Of a stretch of 64,000 bases of DNA, positions 1 through 13,000 are shown one piece after another. Within the stretch, counting starts at the first letter, position 1. Every line of letters begins with the position of its first letter. The translations under genes were made by a program, and so were the position numbers. Under the pieces are notes generated by a model. It saw only the letters and a list, made by a program, of their open reading frames with translations, did not search any database and was not told the DNA's origin. The DNA lies in contig NZ_BNJG01000002.1 of the NCBI RefSeq assembly GCF_016587375.1, forward strand, positions 2,294,001-2,358,000. The letters run 5' to 3'. The DNA is from Ktedonobacter robiniae. GTDB taxonomy: Bacteria > Chloroflexota > Ktedonobacteria > Ktedonobacterales > Ktedonobacteraceae.

Positions 1-984
1 AATATCTCTAAAGTTGCCGGCCGCTATGAGCAGGCAGAGAAACTGGCACTGGAATGTCTCACGTTGCTGCGTTCCCAAAAGCACGCTGGCGCACTTTTGA
101 GTGAGATCCTGGCTCACCTGGGCCACATCATTTTGTTGCAAGGAAAATATGCAGATGCCAGACTCTATTTACTTGAAGGCCTCTCGTATGCTCGTCAGAA
201 CAGACTTCCCAAACAACTGAGCCGATTGCTCGGTCTCCTGGGGCTTATAGCCGAGTGTCAGGGAGATATGCCACAGGCGGAACAGTATTGGCGAGAAGGC
301 TTAAAGATAGCAACACGGGCAGGGGAGCCAGAATCTCTCACGTATATTTGTGGTGTATACGGTGCCACGCTCTGTGAATATGAAAGATATGCCGAAGCAG
401 AGGAGTATCTCCATAAAGGCTTAACGCTGGCTCAGCAAATGGGTTCACGTCCAGAAATCTGTCATTTTCTCCTGGATCTGGGCGACCTCGCCCTTAAACG
501 TGGGGAGCATCAGCAGGCCGAAACATACTTGCAGCAGAGTCTCGGGTTGGCGCGTTCAATGTGTCTGCATCCAGCGCTCAGCGCAATATTGTTGAAGTTG
601 GGAGAATGTGCGATTGAGCGAGAAGAAGATGAAACGGCCATGGATTATCTTCAAGAGGGGCTTGATTTTGCGCAACAAAAGGGCAATCGTTACTTTGTGA
701 GTGGCATTTCTTCAGCCATGGGGAAGATATACTTGAAAAGGAGAGACCCCCAAAAAGCAGAAGACACATTCCTGGCCGCTCTGGCCTGTGCACCTGAAGA
801 GAATGTATTTCATATAGCTAAAGCTCGTTATGGGTTGGCGCGAGTTCACTTGCTTCGTAATGAAAAAGTGCAGGCTCTGCAGGAGGGTGAGAAGAGCTTG
901 CAGATCTTTGAGAAGATAAGAAGTCCACTTGCAGATGAGGTCAGGCAATGGCTTGACTGCCTTACTCCTGTATCAAGGAGGTGA
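1..984 (+). CDS. TPR-repeat protein, C-terminal part (5' end outside window)
   Basis: The reading frame is open from the first base, so this is the 3' part of a longer gene; the TTG at 64 is only an internal codon. The visible part is a string of tetratricopeptide-type helical pairs spaced about 40 residues apart. Recurrent signatures are A-E-x-Y-L-x-x-G-L-x-x-A, for example around nucleotides 150-200, 270-320, 390-440, 510-560, 630-690 and 750-800. Such repeats mediate protein-protein contacts and commonly form the C-terminal part of large bacterial regulators with an N-terminal DNA-binding and/or NTPase domain. Those N-terminal parts are not visible, so a regulatory role for the adjacent NRPS locus is only a guess. 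The gene converges on the KS-containing megasynthase and ends with TGA at 982-984, about 100 bp from that gene's stop. It could equally be an unrelated scaffold protein. Confidence 0.8.
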   Translation, partial: NISKVAGRYEQAEKLALECLTLLRSQKHAGALLSEILAHLGHIILLQGKYADARLYLLEGLSYARQNRLPKQLSRLLGLLGLIAECQGDMPQAEQYWREGLKIATRAGEPESLTYICGVYGATLCEYERYAEAEEYLHKGLTLAQQMGSRPEICHFLLDLGDLALKRGEHQQAETYLQQSLGLARSMCLHPALSAILLKLGECAIEREEDETAMDYLQEGLDFAQQKGNRYFVSGISSAMGKIYLKRRDPQKAEDTFLAALACAPEENVFHIAKARYGLARVHLLRNEKVQALQEGEKSLQIFEKIRSPLADEVRQWLDCLTPVSRR

Positions 985-996
985 TGATACCCTCTG

Positions 997-1054
997 CCTT
1001 TAGTAGGGTCCATGCTGGCATGGACCCTACACTTTGTAAATCCACCACTAAAGG
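997..1054. terminator. Nested inverted repeat between convergent genes
   Basis: A perfect 12-bp inverted repeat (1003-1014 with 1019-1030, 4-nt loop CTGG) sits inside a second perfect 8-bp pair (997-1004 CCTTTAGT with 1047-1054 ACTAAAGG). It lies between the stop of the TPR gene and the stop of the leftward megasynthase. The position suggests a shared transcription end, but neither side carries a clear T-run, so a classical Rho-independent terminator is not certain. Confidence 0.45.
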
Positions 1055-1080
1055 TCGGGGCGTCACTCGGATTGTGTGAG

Positions 1081-4000
1081 TTATTTTTTCTGTTTCTTTA
1101 GTTTTCGCAGTTGTGAAGAGCGTCGGGCGGTTTCTCCTTCTTCATTGAAGAGTTTGATGGCATCCAGGCGCGCATCTGGTTGATCACATACACGCTGCAA
1201 GAAGGTCTTAAAATGGGAGATCATACGCGTAATGGTCGCGGACTCAAACAAGTCGGTACTATAGTTAACGGTTCCCATGAACCCTGTTGGCGTTTCCCAG
1301 AGAAAGAAAGCTAGTTCAAAGCGTGTCACATCCTGCTCTACACTCACAGGCATAAACGTAAGACCATCCAGTTTTAACTCAACCCAGGGTGTATTCTGGA
1401 ACACAAACAAGACACGGGTCAAGGATACCTGATTGCTTTCTCTTTCCAGGCGTAGAACCTCAATCAGTTTCTCGAATGGCAGATCCTGATGTGCGTAGGC
1501 ATTGAGAACCATGTCACTTACTTGCTGGAGTAAGCGGATGAAGGATGGATTTCCGCTGAGGTCTCCACGGAGTACCAACAGGTTCACAAAAAAGCCTATT
1601 AATTGTTCTGTCTCCGTGCGCGTGCGATTGGCAATGTCAGTGCCAACTACGATATCTGTCTGACCACTATAGAGGCGGAGCAAGCTCATAAACACGGTGA
1701 GAAGGGTCATAAACACGGTAACGCCTTCTTGTTGGCTGAGATGAGCCAGGGCGCCTGAGAGTTCCTGCCCAATGGAAAATGGTTGCATCGCTCCTTTATA
1801 ACTGGGGAATGCCTGACGAGCGTGATCGGTGGGCAATACAAGGGCGCTTGCGTTGTGAAGTCGCCTCTGCCAATACGCGATCTGTTCGTCGAGAACTTTG
1901 CCCTGCAACCACTGACGCTGCCAGACGGCAAAATCCGCGTACTGCACTGGTAGCTCAGCCAGCGGCGAGGGTTGTCCGGAAGTGAAGGCTTGATAGAGCG
2001 CCAGGAGTTCACGTACCAAGACTCCCTCAGACCAGACATCGAAAATAATATGGTGGATGGTTATGATCAGTAGATGATCTTCGTCTCCCAGCCTTACGAG
2101 TACGGCGCGGATCAATGGCCCGTTAGCGAGATCCATCGGTTCGTGCGTTTCGGCCTGGATTTGTGCTACAACCTGAGCCTCTTGCTCTTCTCCCGGTAAG
2201 TCGCGTACATCGATTTCCGACCAGGGAAGGTTTGCCAGGGGGGCAATTTTTTGCACCGCCTCTCCATTTATAGTGGGGAATGTGGTACGTAGGGCTTCGT
2301 GTCGGCGTATAATCTCTACAATGCTGAGCTTTAGAACCTCATTGTGCAGTTCCCCCTGAATACGCAAGGCACGAGTGATGTTATAAAGACTATTTTGGGG
2401 ATACATCTGGTCGAGAAACCAGAGCCGCTGCTGCGCGAGAGAAAGAGGTAACGGCTGGTTTCTCGTTGCCACGGGAATGGAGCCTTGCAGCAAGCCAGGC
2501 TTGTGTGGGGTGTTTGCAATCAAGACTGCGAGGCCGGCAATGGTTGCCGACTCAAAGAAACTACGCAGCGGGAGTTCTACCTGGAATGTGGTTCGGATAC
2601 GTGATACGAGTTGCGTTGCTAACAGAGAATGTCCCCCCATTTCCAGGAAATTGGCATGAATGTCGATCTGTTCGCTGCCCAATACTTCCTGCCAGATCTG
2701 TGCTAATAGTTGCTCTTCGTTGGTGCGGGGCAGGTTACTGGTTGTAACCTGTTTGACGCGAGCGGGGTAAAGCACGGGGATCTGTTGCTCTGGGATATAT
2801 TTTTGTAAGCTTCCCAACGGTTGATTGCCGTCTGTCGCTACGTGTTCTAAGAGCAAGCGAAAATGTTCAAGGATCTGCTGTGCCATACGTTGACTGATGC
2901 GTTGCTCATCGTAGATACAACCTACACTCGCGTTTTCTCCCGGCGTAACGAGTAGAGCGAGTGCGTGACGCGTTTGCGCACCCATTAATTTAGAGCTTGA
3001 AATTGCCAGGGTGTCGGCTAATTCTGTCATGGTCGAGAAACTTTCAGGAAAGTTCTCAATGACGAGCAGGCTCTCATAGAGCGCATCTCCAGCGGGAATA
3101 TCACTCCAGGCGTGAATAAAACCAGCAGGGGTGTATTCATACTGGCGTAATTCTAGATTGTAATTTTGAAGTTCGGTTAGCCAGGGCCAGAGCAGAGTAT
3201 GAGCCGCAGTGCGTACGCGTAATGGCAAGGTATTAATGCACAGGCCAACCATGTTTTCGACCCCAGCTAACTCGGGAGGTCTTCCTGAGACAGTGACGCC
3301 AAAGAGCACGTCTTCTTCTCCGCTATAACAACTCAACAACAAAGCCCAGATGCCCTGGAAAAGGGTATTGAGTGTGAAGCGTTGCTGGCGCGCTAGTTGT
3401 TGTAACCTTGCCATAGTGGCAGGCGCAAGCGGAAGTGATTGGGATGCGTGTCCTTCGCGTGTGTTGGATGGTTGACCAGGCTGTCCCTCGCGTCCCGGCG
3501 CGGTGGGATGGATAAAACCATGCAGGCTTTGACGCCAGAAATGTTCCGCAGCGGTAAGGTCCTGTTTTCTGAGCCAGGCAATATACTCAGTATAAGGAAG
3601 ACTCGGTTCAAGATGAAACGATTGCCCCTGGCTATAGGCCTGGTAGCAAGCAAAGACCTCTTTGACCACAAAATGGTGGCACCAGAGATCCATAAGAATA
3701 TGATGATAGGTCAATGCAAAGCAGTAGGTTTTATCCTCTAACTGAAATAGGGCGAGGCGAATCAGTGGTGGATGCACTAGGTCGAAGCCACGCTTACGCT
3801 CTTCCTCCATATAGCGATCAAGATAGCTGCTTTGCTCGGTGGGAGAGAGATGGCGTAAATCATGCTGATCCAGTGCCAGCGGGACGTGATGCAATGCCAC
3901 TTGTAATGGTTCAGTTCGATTTTCCCAGGTAAAGCCGGTACGGAAAATGGCATGTCGATCCAGTTCCCATTGCCAGGCTCGCTTGAAGGCATCTATGTCT

Positions 4001-7000
4001 AACTTGCCTGTCAATGTGCAGAGCCATTGCTCTATATGAATGCCTTTACCTGGAGCACTCAGGCTTTCGTATAGCATACCCTGCTGTGCAGGAGAGAGCG
4101 TGTCAATGATTGCGACTTCTTGTGGTTGAATCGCTAGTTCTGCCATGATCTGCTCAAATTGCACTGGCGTAAGCTGGAGATGATTATATTGAGCCGAGAG
4201 CATAAGGCGTGCTTCCACAGACTGGCTTTGTTGAATCAAGGCACGTAAAGCTTGCTTAAAGCCTGCCGCCAGGTGTTCGATAGTCGCAGGATGATGCTTC
4301 TGTGTGCTATATCGCCAGTCTACATACAACTGGCCGTTTCTGATGCCACTGATAATCTCGAAAAGATGTTTCCTGTTGCCTGTGGGACTCCGGTCAAAGC
4401 CACTCGACGGAATAATCTCTTTAAAGAGTGCGGCTGAGGCGATGAGTTGATCGAGCTGCCCAACATAGTTAAACAAAATTTCTGCGGCTGGCAGAGCTTG
4501 AAAACGCCTATGTAGTTCAGGGTCTTCGCGCAGATAGTGTAGAATTCCATAGTTAAACCCTTTATTAGGCAGGGCATGTAGCCTATCCAGTGTATGTCGC
4601 AAGGCGTCGCTTTCACTCTGCGTCTGCTGCAATTGTAGATATAGAGGATAGATAGATGTGAACCAGCCTACTGTGCGCGAAACATCTAGCTCTTCTGATA
4701 TTTCTTCGCGTCCATGTCCCTCTGCGTCTATCAGAATTGTGTCGGTTTTTGCCCAGCGCGCAAATGTCAGGGCAAGCATGGCCAGCACCACATCACTTAT
4801 GGGGATTTGATATGCTCGCGTCATCATTTCTTGCAGTTCGCTGGTCTCTGCACTACTCAGGCTGAGCGTATAGGTACGTACGGAAGAGATGGTGTTGTCT
4901 GCGGCGTTGTTTTCGCTGTCAACTGGTAGTGGCGCCACTTGTCCGCGATTCTCTCCCAACCAGAAATCAAGCTCCTGGAGTAATTCGTCCGTTTGCGCAT
5001 AGTGTATCAGATATTGTGCCCAGCGCTGGTAGGAGGTGGTTTTTGGTGGCAAATGGAACTGGGCGTTTTGCTGAAGTGCTCGATAGATAACCTGCACATC
5101 ATCTAGCAGGATTTGCCAGGAAACATTATCTACGATCAGATGGTGAATACAGGCCAGAAGGATGCTTGATTGAGCCTGCCCACGCTGGAAACATACAACA
5201 CGCAGCAGTGGGCCATCTGCCAGATCCAGGCTAGCCTGGACCTGTTCCTGCGTTTGCTCGATAATACATTTTTGCTCTTCAGAGTTTTTTCCGGCGAGGT
5301 CGATGGTGGTGAAAAATGCTGGAAGATGTCGATCATCTGCGTTGACCTGTTGCCAGTTTCCTTCGTACTGAGTAAAGCGCAGGCGCAAGGCATCGTGATG
5401 TAGTGGAAGGGCCGCAAAAGCCTTTTCAAGCAGATCTACATCAACGTCTTCGGCCAACTTCAACAGCGCCGATTGATTCCAGTGATGCGGGTGTTCCAGG
5501 CGTTGCGCGAAGAACCACTGTTGAATGGGGGTCAGTGGAACCGCACCCGTGACTACTCCTTGTTCTGCTTGAAAAGGAGTATAGGTGTTCACGACACCTG
5601 CGAGAGCTTCTATGGTCTGCTGTTGGAATATCTGTCTGGGTGTGAGCCGGATATTGGCTTGCGCGGCGCGTGCGATGATCTGCATACTCAAGATGGAGTC
5701 ACCGCCTAGCGCGAAGAAATTGTCGGTGACACTGACTTGTTCTAGCCCGAGCACCGCTGCCCAGATCTGAGCCATAATCTGTTCGGTTTGTGTCCGTGGT
5801 GCCACAAATGTGCCACTCTGCTCTTGCTGGACAGCACTTGGCGCTGGCAACGCTCTACGATCAAGTTTACCACTTGGAGAGAGTGGAAGTTGCTCTATTG
5901 GCACAAAGAGTGCCGGAACCATATGCTCCGGTAAGCGTTGCTGAAGGTAGTCGCGCAACAACTGGTGCTCTAGATGTACTCCCAATTGTCTCCAGACAAT
6001 ATAGGCGATAAGGCGTTTCACACCAGGAAGATCTTCGCGCACACTGACCGCGCATTCACGGACCTCTGGGTGCTGTGTCAGGGCCACCTCGATCTCTCCC
6101 AATTCGATGCGGAAACCACGCACCTTCACCTGGTGGTCAATTCGTCCCTGGTACTCAAGCGAGCCATCTGGCAAATATCGCGCAAGGTCGCCAGTCTTAT
6201 ACAACCTGGCACCAGGCTGCTTGCTAAATACATCTGGCACAAAACGTTCGGCCGTCAGCCCGGCACGCTGCCAGTAGCCGCGAGCCAGGCCAATGCCGCC
6301 GATATAGAGTTCACCAATAACGCCAGGGGGAACAGGTTGGAGGTGAGCATTCAGCAGGTATATTTGGATATTGGCAATAGGGCGACCAATGGGTACACCA
6401 GGCCTCTGGTTCTCTGGATCGCATTGCCAGGCGGTGACATCGACGGCAGCCTCGGTAGGCCCATAGAGATTATGTAGTTCCGCGGAAAGGCGCAAGAAAA
6501 AGCGTCTTTGGGTCTCACCGGAAAGAGCCTCGCCACTGCAGATAACTCTTCGCAGATCCTGGCAGGACTCGATGCCAGGCTCCTCTAAAAAGATTTGGAG
6601 CATGGATGGCACGAAGTGGAGGGTTGTAATTTGTGCTTCGCGTATAAGTTGTACCAGGTAGGCAGGATCGCGGTGTCCATCGGGACGGGCGAGGACCAGA
6701 CTGGCACCTGTGAGCATCGGCCAGAAAAATTCCCACACGGAAACGTCAAAGCTAAACGGCGTTTTCTGTAAAACCCGGTCTGACTCTGACAGGTGATAGG
6801 TATCCTGCATCCAGAGCAGACGATTACAAATACCTGCATGGGTATTCATTGCCCCCTTGGGCTGGCCTGTAGAGCCGGAGGTATAGATCATATAGGCCAG
6901 ATTCTCTGGCTGAACCGAACTGGTCAGATTATCCGTAGCGAAAGATGCCAGTTGCGCCTGCAAATGGTCAAGACAGATGATGCTCGTTGAGCCAACCGGT

Positions 7001-10000
7001 AGGTTTTGACGCAAGTGTGATGCTGTGAGAAGCACTGGCACTCCAGCGTCCTCCAACATAAAAGTGAGTCGTTCAACCGGATATGAAGGATCAAAAGGTA
7101 CGTAAGCGCCTCCTGCCTTGAGAATGGCCAGCAGGCTGATAACAAGTTCTAACGAACGCTCGAGGCATACGCCAACCGGTACATCTGGTCCGACACCGAC
7201 TGTTTGGAGATAGCGTGCGAGCTGGTTGGCCTGCCGGTTAAGTTCGTCGTAGCTGAGCTGTTCACGTTCAAAGATTACCGCCAGGTTCTGGGGCGTACGT
7301 TCGACTTGCTCTTCTACAAGCTGATGTAGGCAGTGCGTTGCCAGGTACGAGCGTTGCGTAGCATTCCACTGCTCTATACAGAGTTGGTATTCGGCAGGGG
7401 TCAGAAGTGGGAAATCTGCTATATGTTCTGCGGGATTGGCTACACTTCGTGCGAGAATCATTTGCCAGTGCGTTATCAGGCGCTCCATTGTTGAGCTATC
7501 GAAGAGGTCGGTAGCATATTCCAGACGTCCATGTAGCTCTGGACCATCTACTGTTATTTCAAGGGTGAGGTCATTCTTGGATGTATGACTGTTGAGTGGG
7601 AAAAGACTGAGCTGAAGCGGCTCAAGTTGTGTCTGTATATCTCTGGTTGATGTATGTTGTAACACAAACATGACCTGGAAGAGTGGTGAGCGACTCAGAT
7701 CACGTTCTGGTTGCAGCGCATCAACAATTTGCTCAAAGGAAAGATCCTGGTGCGCATAGGCCTCCAGGCAGATTTCGCGTACGGTTGCCAGTAATGTAGA
7801 GAAACTGGGATTTTGAGCCAGGTTAGTACGTAAAACCAGCGTGTTGACAAACAGACCAATCAAACCCTCTAACTCCGGTTGGTTGCGATTGCTAATGGGT
7901 GTTCCAACCGCAATGTCCTCCTGCCCGCTATAAAAATAGAGTAAGAGCTGGAAGGCGGCGAGTAAAGTCATGAATAGTGTCACCCCTTCGCGTTTGCTCA
8001 AGGCCTGTAGATCCACTGCTAGCCCTTGCGGAAGCGTAAAGGTGATGTCGGCCCCCTTGAACGTCTGGATTGCTGGGCGTGGACGATCGGTTGGTAGTTC
8101 GAGCGGGACAATAGCGGCCAGTTGTTGTTTCCAATACTGGAGCTGCGTCTCAAGTATTGCCCCGGACAGCCATTGGCGTTGCCAATGGGCGAAATCGGCA
8201 TATTGAATGGAGAGATCTGGCAAGACAGGAGGTTCTTCTCGCGTCAGCGCGTTGTAATATTGCAGAAGTTCCTGTACCAGGATAGTGCAAGATGGCCCAT
8301 CTGAGGCGATGTGGTGCATGGTGATGAGCAGAATGTGATCCTCTGGAGCCAGGCGGAAAAGCGTCGCCTTCAAAAGCGGGGGACAACTCAAGTCAAAGGG
8401 TTGATGTAATTCGTCACTGACGAGAGCTTGTAATTCCTGTATTGTTATCGCCGAATGCTGTGTAGATAGCGCCAGAGGAACGGAGTGCGTTGGGTTGATA
8501 AACGACTCAAGTTGACCATTGTGGGTGATGAAGGCTGTCCGCAGGCTATCGTGACGTTGCACGATAGCTTCCAGGCTTTGCTCCAGGTATTTTGTATTTA
8601 TGGGTCCCTGCATTCTCAACGCGACAGGGATATGATAGGTTGCCGTATCTGGCTCTAGTTGCTCAAGGAACCAGAGACGTTGCTGGGCGAAAGATGGAAC
8701 AACTGCTTGCTCACCTGGAGTTGATACCAGGGGTGGGAGCTGATAGTCCTGCTCCTCTCGCTGGGCGCGCTGTATGAACGAGGCAAATGCTCTTACGGTA
8801 GGCGCTTCAAAGATGCTACGTAGCGGCAGCTCTAGCGAGAAAAGGGTGCGAATGTGTGCTAGCAGTTGCGTTGCCAGTAGCGAGTGACCTCCCAGCTCAA
8901 AGAAATTCGCGTCAATGCCAGGAATATCGTGTTGCAAGATCTTGCCCCAGACCTCGACAAGAATCTCTTCAATTGCATTCCTTGGTGCAGAGGTAGGCAG
9001 TGTTTCTGCGTCAGTAGGCTTGAAGGTGAGGAGCGCCTGGCGGTCAATTTTTCCGTTGGGAGTTAACGGCCATTGCTCCAGGGCAATAAAATGAGCTGGC
9101 AGCATATACTCTGGTAGCTGTTGCGCCAGGTGATGCCGCAGGTCATTTTTATCGAACAAAGAGCCACTCTCCAGGATCACATAGGCGACCAGCCTGGTAT
9201 CTCCTTCACCTTTTTCAGAGACCATTACCAGGCACTCACCTACCGCCGTATGTTGCGCCAGTTTTGTCTCGATTTCGCCCAGTTCGATTCTATGCCCCCG
9301 TACCTTAACCTGGAAATCCAGACGACTCAGGTAAACCAGAGCATTTTCAGATGTCCTGCGAACCAGGTCCCCAGTACGATAGAGTCGTGCGCCGGGTTGT
9401 GTACTAAAGGGATCAGGCACGAAACGCTCCGCTGTCAGTGCTGGGCGCTGCCAGTAGCCATGCGCGAGACCGGAACCGCCAATAAAAAGCTCGCCTGTGA
9501 CCCCAAGAGGTACTTCCTGGCCTCTCGTATCGAGGATATATATCTGGGTGTTAGCTATTGGATGGCCTATACTGATAGATGCATCTGTCTCGTGGAGTTG
9601 TTGCGTCGTAGACCAGATCGTCGTTTCGGTCGGGCCATACATGTTCCAGACGCTCTGGCTGTGAGAGCACAACTGCTGTGCTAGCGTTTGGGGCAGAGGC
9701 TCTCCCCCACAAAGTATTTTGAGCTGAGGGTCTCCCGACCAGCCAGTATGCAAGAGCATACGCCAGGTTGCAGGCGTTGCCTGCATAAATGTCGCGCGTG
9801 AGGACGCAAGAAGCTGGCGTAGCGCCAGGGCATCAGCCGCCTCTTCCTGGCTGGCAATGGTCAGAGATGCTCCGACCATTAAGGGCAGAAGCAATTCCAG
9901 TGCGGCAATATCAAAGGAGAATGAGGTAACAGCCAGTATGCTATCGTTTGCGCTCATACCCGGTTCCCTGGCCATGCTCAGGAAACAATTGAGCAGCGCT

Positions 10001-13000
10001 TTTTGAGGAATCATGACCCCTTTGGGCTTGCCTGTAGAGCCAGAGGTGTAGATCATATACGCGAGTGCATCACTCGCTATGTCTATGGCTGGATCATCTA
10101 CCTGATCTATGGCAGTGGCGGGCAAGGGTAAGGTGATAATTGAGAGCGCTTCTGAGCTTGCGAAACGTTGTGTGAGTGTTTCTTGTGTGAGAAGGATACC
10201 TGCTCGGCTATCGGTCAACATAAAAGAGAGGCGTTCTTGAGGATAAGTAGGGTCTAGTGGTATATAAGCTGCACCGACTTTTAGTACGCCGAGGATCGCG
10301 ACAATGAGTTCCGCCGAACGTTCCAGGCAGACACCGACGAGTTGGCCGGGCTCGACGCCTTGCTTAAGTAAAGCATGCGCGACGCAATTGGCTGCTTTGT
10401 TCAACTCACTATATGTCCAGACGTGGTCCTTCCATGTTAGTGCGGGTGCTTCCGGGGTACATGTGACCTGCCTGGTAAACAGGTGCGCAACGTTGCCTGG
10501 AGCATCCCAGTGTACCTGGGTAGCGTTCCAGGCATTGAGCGTCCTTTGTTCCTCTGCTGTGAGCAGCGGGAGATCTATGATACGCTGGGTACAATCGTCG
10601 ACAATGGCGTCCAGGAGATGTTGCCAGTGTGCGATCATCCGCTCAATGGTTGTAGGCTCAAAAAGATCGACGTTGTACTCGATCAGACCGGTGAGCTGCT
10701 TATCTGTCTCATTGACAATCAGAGTGAGATCGAATTGGGTAGCTCCATTGTCAATATCGAGCGCACTCAAACGCAGATCGGCGCCTTCTGTTGTGGGCAA
10801 GGGAACATTTTGTAGCATGAACATGACCTGAAAAATGGGTGAGCGGCTCAAATCCCGTTCAGGTTGCAGTGTTTCTACTAATTGTTCGAATGGTATATCC
10901 TGGTGAGCATACGCTTCCAGCGTTTTTTCGCGCACACTCTGGAGCAGTTCGCGAAATGACCACTTGCTAGAGAGCTGTGTGCGTATAACCAGGGTATTGA
11001 TAAAGCAGCCGATCAGTCCTTCGAGTTCGGTTCGCCTGCGGTTGGCAATGGGGGTGCCGATTAAAATGTCTTCCTGCCCGCTATAACGAGCACAGACGAC
11101 CTGGAACGCGGCTAGCAACAACATAAACATGGTGGCGTGTTCTTGCTGGCTGAGTGTGTTCAACTGCGCAGTCAACGTATCCGGTAGCTGGAAAGGGAAA
11201 TGGGCTCCGCGATAGGTTTGTATTGCTGGGCGAGGATGGTCAGTGGGGAGGTCTAGTGCAGGCAAGGGGCCTACGAGCTGTCGCTGCCAGTATACCAGTT
11301 GTTCGGCAATCTCTGCTCCTTGAAGCCACTCACGCTGCCAGGCCGCGAAATCCACGTATTGGATAGCCAGAGGTGCGAGCGAGGAGGTCAGACCAGCGCG
11401 GAGGGCTGTATACAACGACAGAAGTTCTTGCACAAAGATGCCAAAGGACCAACCATCGGAGATGATATGATGCGTTGTGACAAGTAGTACAGATGTATCT
11501 TGAGCGAGCTGAAACACGGATACGCGCAACAAAGGACCTTGTTCCAGGTCAAATGGTTGCTGCGCCTGTCCAGTCGCTAAGCGGTGGAGCGCGTGCTCCT
11601 GGTCATTCGCCATTGTTGTTTGCAGGTCAATGTGGGTAATTGGCACATGTAGCATAGGAGCTATAATTTGTTCTGGCTCGTTCCCTTTCGCTACAAACGT
11701 GGTGCGTAGTATTTCATGGCGATCGATAAGCTCTTGTAGGGCTTGCTCCAGGGTTTTGAGCTGAAGGGGACCTTGTATGCGCACCCCTAGTGGTATGTTA
11801 AGAAAGCTTGCCCCCGGCTCCATTTGTTGCATAAACCAGAGCCGTTTCTGGGCAAATGACAGGGGGAGTTTCTCGCTACGCGCGACAAGAGGAATAGGCT
11901 GAAAGAGTGCGGGCTCGTCTCCTTTGGGAGAGCTGTGTTCCGCAATACGCTGGGTGAGTTCGGCGATGGTGGTCGCTTCAAAAATTGCGCGCAGGGGCAG
12001 ATCCATCTGTAAATCAGAGCGCAGGCGCGAAACGAGTTGTGTCGCGAGGAGAGAGTGACCCCCTAATTCAAAGAAAGAGTCGTAGATACCAATCTGTGCA
12101 ACGCCCAGAAGTTGCTGCCATAACGCAGCCAGAGCTGCTTCTTGCTGATTACGCGGGGCAACGTAGCGTGTGGGCAGATCAGGCCGAGGATAGAGCGTCG
12201 AGGTTGCCTGTTCTTCGCGTGTTTCTCCTGTCTTGTTTGTATGACTAGAGGCTAGTAGGGAAGGTTGCGACATACCCGTTAATTGAGGTGGGTCAATCCA
12301 GTAGCGCTGACGTTCAAAGGGGTAGGTGGGCAGAGGAACGCGTCGAGGTTCTTCGTCAGCATGCAGTTTGTCCCATTCAATAGCAACCCCAGCCAGCCAT
12401 AAGCGCCCCAGGCTGCTTAAGAGGGACGTATCGCCCTCTTGTGCCTTCGATGGACGCCTCAAAGAGGAAATGATGGTATGCGAACCGTGCTCAGCCTGGA
12501 ATATATCTTGGGCCTGGGCAAAGGTGCTGAGTGTCCTGCCAGGTCCTACTTCCAGGAGCACCAACCCAGGTTCGTGTAAGAGTGTTGTAATCCCATCGGC
12601 GAACTGCACTGGCTGGCGTATATGCTGGCTCCAATAGAAAGGATTGGTGGCCTGCTCAGCGGTAATCCAGGTGCCTGTGATATTCGAAATATAAGGGATT
12701 TGTGGTGCAGAGAGTTTGATAGAGGCGACCAGGGTTGCAAACTCGTCCAGGATGGGTTCCATCATTTCCGAGTGAAACGCATGCGAGGTGCGAAGGCGTT
12801 GGCTGGCACTACCCTGAACACTCAATTGCTGCTCCAGGGTTTCAATCTCTGCGATTGGCCCTGCTACCACGCACTGGGTATGCGTATTCACTGCCGCGAG
12901 AGAGAGGCGACCAGTTAAAAGCGCCTGTACCTCTTGCTCTGGTTGAGAGAGGGCCAGCATGGCTCCTTCAGGCATACTCTGCATCAGGTGCCCTCTGGCA

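Noticed and set aside
974..984. Perfect ribosome-binding-like AAGGAGGTGA at the end of the TPR gene
   Set aside because: No plus-strand gene follows within reach; the next gene is on the minus strand. Probably chance in codons for S-R-R-stop.
10304..10831. Plus-strand open frame of 175 codons opposite the KS-NRPS gene
   Set aside because: It is a shadow of the C/A domain coding strand; its translation has no domain-like content. The same holds for the other antisense frames, such as 32740-33219, 51155-51700 and 62103-62954.
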